Assembly (NCBI RefSeq): GCF_011397635.1
Contig: NC_064771.1
Span: forward strand, 16,493,379-16,557,378
Length of the DNA: 64,000 bases
Direction: 5' to 3'
Source of the DNA: Epinephelus fuscoguttatus
Lineage: Eukaryota > Chordata > Actinopteri > Perciformes > Serranidae
Part shown: positions 14,301 to 23,713 of the stretch, in pieces
Position numbering within the stretch: position 1 is the stretch's first letter
Layout of the letters: each line of letters starts with the position of its first letter
Notes under the pieces: model-generated
The model's input: the letters and a program-made list of their open reading frames with translations, nothing else
The model's database searches: none
Told to the model about the DNA's origin: nothing
Position numbers and translations under genes: made by a program

Positions 14301-16076
14301 AACAGTTTTTATGTCAGCTCCATGTGATGAAATCAGCAGTGTTGTCTGATTTTATTTCTTGCCCACCATAGTGATTGAGGGGAATCTTTCTGTAGTGAAA
14401 GAGGCAAACTCACAGACTCTTGATCAGTCGGTGTAGATATGGTTAATAAATTCAAAACACAGACAGATTTGTGTAATTGAAACAGCTGTCCATGCAGATT
14501 ACACTTGACTAAATACAACAAAAATAGACTTAAAGCATAAAAAAATCATGGGGGGCTCTGTGAGATACGCCTGAGTAAGTGTGGATTGACTGATTTAATA
14601 AAAAGTATGTCTGTTTCAGGGGATGCACAAGTAGTCAAAAAATATGTAAATTATTTGTAACAGCAAGGCATAAAGCAAGTTTAGTCTGTGTCAGGCCTTG
14701 ATGGAAGAGAAATGTGATGCAATGAAGATTATGCTCTTGTTAATCTGCATTACTACACAGAATGCAATGGTTCCTGCAATGTTTCAGACCTTCTATAGCC
14801 TAGACCTCTATATCTTGTTATCTCGAGAGGACAAAGTTTTGTTATATTTCAAGACAATGAACCTGTACTCTCAGGAAAACAACTTTTGTTATTTCCACAT
14901 AACGATATATATAACTTTTGATCTTGAGAAAATAAATAAAATTAACTTATCATGTGAAAAACAGAGGAAATAGAATGTATAAATCCATGGACGTTCATTG
15001 CTTCCGTACTGGATGGATTTCTATCCCATCAACTCCTTAATTGCATTCATCGATCATCCCAGGTGTAAATTGGACAGTTTTCCCTTTTTTAATGAATTTT
15101 TTATTTGGCATTTTGGAATATCCCCTTTGATTTATGGAAGCAATCATTTTATATGGAAGTGAATGCAGCAGCCCATTGTTGTTTTATGGCAAAGTTGACA
15201 TTTTCTTCTCTCACCTGATCGATGATTTATCTAATCAGACAAATTTGTTTCAGGTCCAATGTTCTTGGTACAAAATTCACAGTCTATGATGGAGGTGAGA
15301 ACCCTGAGAAAAAGCCCTTCGTGAAAGAGTGTGAATCAGTGCGGCAAGAGCTGGCAGCAATTTGCTATGTGAGTCCAAACTTGACTCTACACACTCCAAC
15401 TTCCAACTTAACTAAGCATATGCAGGGATGCAGTCTGTAATATGATTGGTTGTTATGTTCCAGGAGACCAATGTGCTGGGATTTAAGGGTCCCAGGAAAA
15501 TGACAGTAGTCATCCCAGGCATGTTGGAGAACGATGAAAGAGTGTCCATTCGTCCAAAAAATGTATGTTTAAAACATATCGTCAATATTTAAAACCTGAG
15601 ATGGTGCAGATTAAGTGTTGGAAAAACTGAAATGTTATCTTATTATAGGAACATGAGACTCTACTGATCCGCCATGCAAACAACAATACAGACAAACTGG
15701 TCACACTGGTGAACAAATCCCCGAGCTGGAATGAACAGACTCAGTCATATGTGCTTAACTTCCACGGACGTGTCACCCAAGCCTCCGTCAAGAACTTCCA
15801 GATCATCCACCCTGACAATGGTAAGATGTGACTGTCTTTTTCTTGCATTAAGCAATAGGAAAATGTCCGTCTTGTCTTTATTCCTAACCTCACCGTCACA
15901 TGTCGCCTCTCTTTCTCCACCCCCTGCTGCTGTCTTTTCCAGAGGATTACATAGTGATGCAGTTTGGCCGTGTAGCAGAGGACGTCTTCTCCATGGATTA
16001 TAGTTTCCCCATGTGTGCCCTGCAAGCCTTTGCCATCACCCTTTCGTCCTTTGATGGTAAACTGGCTTGTGAGTGA
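8322..16076 (+). CDS. Tubby-family protein (TUB/TULP), complete, 12 exons
   Basis: Tubby proteins bind PI(4,5)P2 through the C-terminal domain and help deliver receptors to cilia. Exons: 8322-8363, 10269-10428, 10620-10850, 11417-11545, 11631-11789, 11878-12038, 12131-12292, 12429-12541, 15254-15368, 15464-15562, 15649-15820 and 15943-16076. They join in phase to 558 codons plus stop. The start [14 protein letters not shown] matches the conserved N-terminal IFT-A-binding helix of TUB/TULP2/TULP3. A long acidic and lysine-rich linker follows (exons 3-6). The tubby domain spans exons 7-12, with [50 protein letters not shown] and the C-terminus [17 protein letters not shown] favours TUB; LRSNV and PSWNEQ resemble TULP2. 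I therefore give no symbol. Exon 8 exists twice (see 13346). Confidence 0.88.
9402..10161. mobile_element. Non-autonomous DNA transposon with perfect 24-bp terminal inverted repeats
   Basis: AAAGCCCAGTTCAGACCAAA (continuing GATT) at 9402-9425 is the exact reverse complement of 10138-10161. The roughly 760-bp unit lies in tubby intron 1. It encodes no transposase that I can recognise. No clear target-site duplication was seen, so the outer limits may be a few bases off. Confidence 0.75.
12325..13241 (+). repeat. Tandem duplication, unit A (contains tubby exon 8)
   Basis: This block of about 917 bases starts GTGCACATAGATTTTTAGAC and is followed directly by a second, almost identical unit. It holds the end of intron 7, exon 8 (12429-12541) and the start of intron 8. 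Differences from unit B are few and are nearly all bases missing from unit A. Confidence 0.95.
13242..14175 (+). repeat. Tandem duplication, unit B (second copy of tubby exon 8)
   Basis: The second, directly adjacent unit of about 934 bases begins with the same GTGCACATAGATTTTTAGAC and ends CATCCCCACTGG. It has extra bases against unit A, for example GCTCGAGATC for GCAGATC, AATTAAGCTGAGG for CGAGG, and longer C and T runs. The exon copy at 13346-13458 is unchanged. Confidence 0.95.
13346..13458 (+). other. Duplicate of tubby exon 8
   Basis: 113 bases identical in sequence to exon 8 at 12429-12541, with the same acceptor (CTGCAAG) and donor (GTATGAC). The exon enters in phase 0 and leaves in phase 2. 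Splicing both copies into one mRNA would shift the frame. Only one copy can be used per transcript, if the duplication is real. Confidence 0.85.
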
Positions 16077-16111
16077 CCCATGCTGGTATGCCTCAAGTGC
16101 TCAGAAACTTA

Positions 16112-17452
16112 CAGATTAAAGCTACAGTTCATAACTTTCATGAAAATAAGTGTCATATTTGTTGAATCTGAGTTCAAGTATCTTGGGGTCTTGGTCAGGA
16201 GTGAGGGTAGAATAGAGTGTGAGATGAATTGATGATTAGTCAGGGCCTCTGCAGTGCTGCGGGTGCTGTGCTGGACTGTTGTGGCGAAGACAGAGCTGAG
16301 CCAGAAGGCAAAGCCTTTGATTTACTGCTCCTTCGCATTGCAAGGGGTCAGTTGAGGTGGTTCGGGCATCTGATCAGGATGACTCCTGGGCACCTCCTGT
16401 TAGAGGTGTTCTGGACACCTCCAACTGGTAGGAGGCCCCAGGGCAGACCCAGAACATGCTGGAGGGATTACATATCTCATCTGGAGTGGGAATGTCTTGT
16501 GTTCCACAGGAGAAGCTGGAAATCGTTGTTGGGGAGACGGACGTCTGGGGTGCTTTGATCAGCCTGCTGCTCCCGTGACCTGGCTTCGGATAAGTGGTTG
16601 AAAATGGATGGATGAATGTCACTATATTCTAAAAAATGTACATGAGACAGATAATCTGAAAAGATCTACCACAGCGCACCAAAAACAACCAATCAGAGCT
16701 GAGGAGTCTCCAACACAACTGCCAGTCACTTTTTGAATTGCAGTTAGACTGTCAAATTATGCAGCGCTGATGAAATATAAACCAAGATTTGCTTACTGCA
16801 TTGCTTATTTCTCGCCTCAGATGTCTTCAGAAACATATTTTAGTGTACTGTTTGGCTGTTATGTAAGAATTTGTGAACAGGAAGTGGGCATCTTACTGTT
16901 TCCTATATTGTAAAAATAAAGGCTAAAAATACTGAGATCAAATGGTAAAACTAAGCAGTGCTGATCAAAAATGATTCAAGATTCTGTCACTTTACATCCT
17001 GTTTCTGGCCCCAGATGTTTTCAGAAACATATTTTGTGTACTGTTTAGCTGTAAAATGAGAAATTTGTGACTTGTTGGAAACAACTGACTGATGTACCAA
17101 GAACCCACCAGCCGGACCAACTTTCACAGCTAAACAGTACACTAAAATATGTTTCTAAAAACATTTGAGGTGAGAAATAGGCAATGCAGTTACAAAATCT
17201 TGATTTGTATTTGATCAGTTCTGCCTAGTTTGACAATTTGACCACAGTTCATGAGCCGTGAGTGACAGCTGCGTAAGAGACTCCTCAGCTCTGACTGGTT
17301 GTTTCTGTTCATGTGCAGTAAGGCCATAAAAAGAGCTACAAGGCAATAGAGCAGGGTGGTTTTTTTTCACATATTATCTGTCTCGGGTGTTTTTAGCAAA
17401 TATGAAAAAAGCTCAATTTTCGTAAAAGTTACCAACTACAGCTTTGAATCTG
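16112..17452. mobile_element. Foldback-type DNA element with long inverted arms, interrupted by a LINE
   Basis: The left arm (about 16112-16160 and 16620-16900) and right arm (about 17100-17452) are reverse complements. TTAAAGCTACAGTTCATAAC pairs with the end near ACTACAGCTTTGAATCTG. GAGACAGATAAT pairs with ATTATCTGTCTC. ACAACCAATCAGAGCTGAGG pairs with CCTCAGCTCTGACTGGTTGT. A third partial copy of the arm (CAGATGTTTTCAGAAACATA) sits at about 17013-17060. This is a common teleost non-autonomous element. No transposase is present. Confidence 0.8.
16161..16619 (+). mobile_element. 5'-truncated LINE 3' end (Rex3/RTE-like), inserted in the foldback element
   Basis: A reading frame at 16229-16558 gives QLRWFGHLIRMTPGHL, PTGRRPQGRPRTCWRDYISH and RRTSGVL-type residues. 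These form the C-terminal tail typical of fish RTE-class (Rex3-like) reverse transcriptase proteins. The 3' end runs into GGATAAGTGG and ATGGATGGATGAATG, like the GATG tail of Rex3. Upstream, GAGTTCAAGTATCTTGGGGT corresponds to an earlier part (EFKYLGV), so there is also an internal deletion. The clade is from memory of the family. Confidence 0.7.
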
Positions 17453-20292
17453 AACTTCCACCCATAATTTTGCGCAGGGTCATTTTTCATGTTTTGTATC
17501 CTGGTGCACTGTAACACGTTGAACACACTAAATATAGAAAAACATGCCACGGACTTAGACTTCAGAGGATACTTGTTTTATAGCTCCAGTATTATTTTAC
17601 AACAGATTTTATATTGAAGTGGAATAAGTTACAAAAGTTAACAGTCTTTCTTTTTATATTTCCCAGCTGTGTAAAGGACTCGTGCAATTTATGTGCAATA
17701 TTGAGAACAACTGTGTTAATATAACCTTTGAATTATTAAATTATGATAATGCAAGGTTTGTGTGTCAGTGGTTTTTATTTTAACACTAAGTGTCTTCTTG
17801 GTAAATTTTAATATTTTGATTGGTAGATTTTTTTACCCCCCAAAACCTTGACAACAAGTTTATGCACCCACAACCACACCCTCAGATCCTCATCGGTGAG
17901 ATTACATGTTAATTCAAGCCAAACGTGACGTCTATAAGTGTTTGCTATCAGCTTCAGGGTCTTTATCACGAAGAAGGAAACATTATCAAAGTTAAAAAAC
18001 TGAAAAAAGCACTCATATCAGATGTGACAGAAAACTGCAACAAGTTGCAGATAGAGCCAAAACATATCAGGTTTCTGCTCTTGCACAATATTAAGACTTG
18101 AAAAATATTTTCACCTCACAACAGCTTCATTGCTGATCTCAGGCACGTTTTCAACTCAAGTTAACACTGCTTCTCATGAGGGGGACAGAAGGTCGTTTAG
18201 GTTTCTGCAAATAAAAATAGACCTCCTTTATGCTATGTGGTGAAGTAAGGTGATCAGAAGTGCGTTGATATTTTGGAAAGCAAAAAGTCAAATTAAACTG
18301 AAACCATTGTTATTACGTTGACATGACTGTCTGTGCGTAACATGCTGTTTACTTGTTTCCTGTTCAAGTGCTCTTTGAAACAAGTTATATAGAAATATAG
18401 AAAACTTAACTTTTAACCTTTGCAACAAGAGCAACAAGTGGTGAAGCTGACACGCAAACAACACCTTACATGCTCAGACCACGGATTGACAGCCTTGTAA
18501 ATCCATTTACAAATCATGTTTTCACCAAATTAGACTGAAAAAACTTGAACTGGCATACAAGGTCAAGCTTGCTGACTTCCTCTTGATCTACTGCAAATAA
18601 CTTTATGCACTTTGATCAACCTCACGCAGAGAGACACAGCGTGCTGGTGTGTTAGTTATCACTTTTAAATCGACAAAATCATGAACCTCAGAGGAAGACA
18701 GTGTCAGCTTTTATCTTTTAGAGAATCAACACAACACACAAGCAACATTCAGCTGATCTGCTGTCACAGCTCTGCACATTGCACAACACTCCTGTGAGTT
18801 GCACAATAATTCATATATTCCAATTCCAGGTTACTTAGAGAATCAGTAATATGTTTTGTCCTACACACATGACTAATTACATGACATGAAGTCATTTAAG
18901 TCACCAGTAAAGCACGTCAGCATGAAATGAATCTTAGCATGTTGGTATCTGAGTGCATATGCAACTAAGAGTGAACGATCCACAAACATAAACTGTATTC
19001 CTTGAGATACGTCTAGCTCAGTGCCACAGCTGCAAATATTAAGATAATATACATTCATGTAAGTCACTTTTGTTCTGTAAAGCTTTAAAGGGGAATTACG
19101 CCCATTTTTAAAACTCATACATATTATTCGTGTGGTCTAAGACAGTCCAAAAGTATTAATGGACATGAAAACTCTCTCCCAAATCCAAAAGCTAGAGTAC
19201 TAGAACCTCATAGGATATAAAGTCTGGAGCTGCTCCTCAGACAATGAATTGGAAACATGTTCTAGATGACACTAAGAGCACCCAGGAGAATGTTCTGAGT
19301 ATATGGGTACATTCTCTGTTTCAGAGCTGAGAACACTACAGTAGGATAAATTACATTTGGGTATGAAAAAGACAACAAACATTCTGTGGGTCCACAAAAT
19401 CAGGCTCCTGTTCATTGTCTATGGGGCAACTTTAGAATTTATACCCTATGACATCATAAGTTTGAGACTTAATTGTCTGGTCTCTGGCTTAGAGAGAACT
19501 GAATTTTCCTAGGCCATGGAAATAACATATTGGAATTCTTCATTTCGGTGGTGTTCCCTGTTAAAGATGTGTTTGTGAGATCAGTGCATACATATATGGA
19601 GCTTGGAGCACTTTATTTTTGCGAGAAGTACTTACAATTTGCTTTTTAAAAAGGTCTCTAATGTGATATAAGGACATTTAAATGTAACTGTTCATTAAGT
19701 ATAAAGAATGATAGTTGATGTTTGACGGATAAAAATATATTGTCCTGAGAATAACTACTGTAAAAAACAAGAAGAATTTAAGCAGAAATCAATCAAGTGG
19801 GTAATATCCCATTTCATATGAATTAGTTCCATTTTGAATTTGTGTGACTTATGGAATTTAGTGTTCAGCAGACCTTTTGTTGACTCTGTTAGTTGGGTGG
19901 TAATAACAAACACATAGTACAGGAGTATTTGTTGACAAATGTTTGCTTTTAGAGCTCGAGAGAGAGAGATGTTTGTTTGAATTCACATTGTTGTGCGCGG
20001 TTAGGTTTACCCATTGCAGATCTATTTCTGGTGTTTTATCAGCTCATCAATCAAAATAAGTCTCACCACAGAGCTGGTATGACAAAAATGGCTTCTGGTT
20101 TTGTGCCTTCTCAGTAGGTTACCATGAAAAACCCAGAATAAACAAGGTGAAACATTTATAGACTCAAAACATTTTGTATTTTAAGTGGTTAAAAGTAATT
20201 AGAATAGGGTCTGAAAAAAAAGTAGTATTATTTAACTGAATTTTTTTGACAAGAACCAAATTAAGTGCACAGTGTGATAGATTATGTGGTTG
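17453..20292. other. Intergenic spacer with no supported gene
   Basis: Non-coding sequence between the foldback element and the hAT MITE. The first part may include the tubby 3' UTR. The only recognisable content is the possible MITE at 19085-19570. No exon with a family signature was found. Confidence 0.5.
19085..19570. mobile_element. Possible MITE with degenerate terminal inverted repeats
   Basis: The left end CTTTAAAGGGGAATTACGCC and the right end, read on the other strand as CTTTAACAGGGAACACCACC, are weakly inverted. The TTAAAGGGGAA-type end is common among fish MITEs. The internal sequence encodes nothing recognisable. Confidence 0.45.
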
Positions 20293-20918
20293 CAGTGGTG
20301 GAATGTAACTAAGTACATTCAAAGTATTCGTACCTTTACTTAATGCAACCTTGTACTGTTACTCCACCACATCTAGGAGACAAATATTTTACTTTTACTG
20401 CACTACATTTTTCTGACAGCTAAAGTTACATTTCAGATGACAGTTTTTCGTCCCCTTCCTGTCCACTGAAATCCACGCATATCCAGATGTGCTGATTTTG
20501 AATGTTTGTGATAAACTGAGGGACAAAGTGTTCCTTCATATGATGAGAAAACTCTCCTGCTTCTTAAGCTAAATAAACTCCTTTAAGCCCTCCTGGATCA
20601 GCTGGAAAATGCATCGTCATGACGCTGAGAACAGGGCTGTTTTTCTGACACCATGAAAAGTTGACTTTTTAGAGATATGTGAAATGCAACACATGCATTA
20701 GTGCATCAATATTAATCAAAAAACATCAGATAGAATAGTAAAATATGACCGCACAATGAGTACCTCTTCTTAAAGTACTTCAAAGAAGGCTACACGTGCT
20801 GATAACACTTCTACATATGTCAGGTTCTGAATGCAGTACTTCTACTTATAGTGGAGTATTTAGCATGGTATTAGTACTTTTACTGAGGTGGAGGATCTGT
20901 ATATGTCTTCCACCACTG
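20293..20918. mobile_element. hAT-type MITE with 8-bp target-site duplication
   Basis: It begins CAGTGGTGGAATGTAACTAA and ends TCTTCCACCACTG, which are inverted terminal repeats. The flanks TGTGGTTG (20285-20292) and TGTGGCTG (20919-20926) form an 8-base duplication with one mismatch, as expected for hAT insertion. Internal words (AAGTACATTC, ACTTTTACTGCACTACATTT) match a very common fish element. Confidence 0.85.
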
Positions 20919-21143
20919 TGTGGCTGTGACACCAGACTCAAGATGCATGTTTGGTTAAACTGAAGCTGTGCCTCTTTCACACACTTTCCTTTTACAACAG
21001 CCCTCTTAAAAAAGCACATCCTCTCCCACCAGAGACATGTGAGCGATAGCTATCTGTGACAAGGCTCACAGATACCTCCCTCTCATTTTTATGAGAGCGT
21101 CGCGGCAGCATGACTTAATCAAAACCTTGCGGGGACCGAAGCG

Positions 21144-23681
21144 ATGTCTGGACCATCTGATATGATGGACTGGCGCTCTCAGACGAGGCTGAAGCTGATG
21201 CTCCTGAACGTGTTTCTGCTTGTGTCTACCTACACTGTCTGCCTGCACGGAAATCCTACCACAGGTTACTTCCCTGCTTTTTTTTCCAACATGAAAGAAA
21301 ATCATGATGATTGCTTGCATTGTGCGTTGAAGCTTTTGTGCTCTAGACATAAAACAGCATGCATGCTTAAAGTTAGAATAAAGGGCTCAGAGACTTTGTT
21401 GGTTTACTGACTCTGGTGATGAGGACCTCAGCCACGGTCTGTTTGACCTTTGACCCTTCAAGGAAAACTCTGCTAAGCTTTCTTATCATAAAGTATCTTT
21501 TATTTATGTTGTAATGTAAAGATTTTCATATTACAACAAACCAATATACATGCAGTTTTAGATGCTGGTGAGTCAATAAATGTTTAACCAATTAAAGGAT
21601 AAGTTCACAATTTTTCATGTCTATCCTAAAACAATACTCGCATACCTGTCCTCCAACCACTCAAAAGCCTTTTACACTACGTTATATTCAGCCACGCAAT
21701 CTTACACTAATAGCTGAGGCTACTATACAAAGTGCCACCTGCAACTCAGTTTAAACAATTGCATGCACTCACGCATCAGCGGCACAGCATCCTTGGGCCA
21801 GCATCGCGCCCAAGGATACTTCAACATGCTGACTGGAGAAGCCGCGAATCGAACCACCGATCTTCCGATTGGTTACCTGCTCCACCTCCAGAGCTAAGTG
21901 TTAGCGACTGCTGTAATTATTTCTTTTGTGCTTACTGCCAAAAATAGATTTTTTTATTAAAGCAATTTTAATGGAAAAGATAAAGTGCATTCTTTTTGAG
22001 TATGCAGTTTGAAATTATTAAGTCATCACTATCAGTCATTAAAAGACAAACCTACAAATAAAAAATGGACAATTCACCAACTAAATGGATCCTTGTGTGA
22101 CAAGTGACATGTAACATCTCTGCTTTGACTCCTTACTAACACTGCCTGTATATGTTTTAGGAGTGGACCATGATCTTCACTGTGTGAATGATTACCTGTT
22201 CACAATCAACTGCACCCTGAGCATCGCACCGTCAGAAGACCCCTCAGACAGCAACAGCTCCTACTGGCTCACTTTCACAGAAGCATTTGATAAGTGAGGC
22301 TTGTTTTATGGCACTTATTTATAATATATTAGGGGCGTCGGTGGCTTGGTGGGTGGAGCGGGCGCCCCATGTATTGGGCTGCTGCTGCGGTGGCCCGGGT
22401 TTGAGTCCAGCCTGTGGCCCTTTGTTGCATGTCATCCCCCTCTCTCTCCCTCCCTTTCATGCTTACCTGTCCTGTCCATTAAAGGCAAAATGGCCCCCAA
22501 AAAATAAAAAAATAAAATAATAATAATATATTATCTTGAATGTGACGATACCACTGTGTTTGCTCATTGCTTTGTGCAGAACGACGTTAGTGTGCATGCT
22601 GACAAAGACCGATGAGTATTACTTCTGCTCCGTTCAAAAGCCCAATACAAGGCCGGACAACGACCCTTATCCAGACATCTTTGACGATTTAGATGCTTTT
22701 GAAATCTCACTTTGTCACAACCAAACTGAGACTGAAATCTGTGAGCAGTTGGAGGAAGAATATGAGCCTGTGAAAAACAGTAAGGAACACACTGATTTTG
22801 TTCTGTTCTCATAACAAGACACAGGGCACATTCATCTATGTAAAAAACAGATGTCTAACTTTTCTGGTGTGTGATTGTCCCATCTCCAGTTAAACCAAAC
22901 CCACCGTGCTGCCTCACAGTCAGCCACAACTCAAGTCACCGCCACTTCACCTGGAGAAGTACCTATGAGAAATATCATCGAAGCACTCATCTGCCCAAGA
23001 ACCTCAAGTATCAGCTCCACTACTACAAGAGAGGAGACAAACATAACGTGAGACTCAATGATACACAAGCAAGGGTCTTTGTTGGTGGGAATAAGAGAGT
23101 AACATATGCATTTTACGGAACAGCTCTACTCTGGTAGAGGCCTGTTTATTGTCAGCTAAAACCTATTGACAAGTCAACAATCGATTAAAGGTCTAGAGTG
23201 TAGGATTTAATGTTATCTATCCCCGAGGTGGCAAGATTACCACTAATTGAAACGCTCTTTCGTCAAGCATGTGGGAGAACAGTGGCCGACGTGACAACGC
23301 GCACTGCCCTGTCTAGAGCCAGTATTTCATTTGTCGTTTCAGGGCTACTGCAGTAACAACATGGGAAACTCTATGGAAGAGGACCTGCTCCGTAGATATA
23401 AATGCCAAAATAACACAATGATTCTTAGTTTCGGGTTGTGTTACACTAGCCTAATGGAATCTATAAATTTATTTTCCATTTCTGCCAATGTAGCCCCCTA
23501 AATCCTACACACTGGACCTTTAAAAACATGGAAACTGATGTATTAAAGCAAGGATTTCCCTGCATTCTGGGGGTGCATGGAAGTACTTTAAAATAAAAAA
23601 ACAATTTGATCAATAATTTGATTATAATTTGTATATATATATGTATATACATATTTTTATATATATATGTGTATGTATATA

Positions 23682-23713
<32 letters not shown>

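Noticed and set aside
16229-16558. Open frame of 109 codons that looks protein-like
   Set aside because: Kept only as a LINE remnant; it is the 5'-truncated C-terminal tail of a retrotransposon protein, not a host gene.
22331-22420. tRNA-like sequence with A and B boxes
   Set aside because: The boxes are followed by a SINE body and an A-rich tail, and no cloverleaf with a proper acceptor stem was seen. Treated as SINE, not a tRNA gene.
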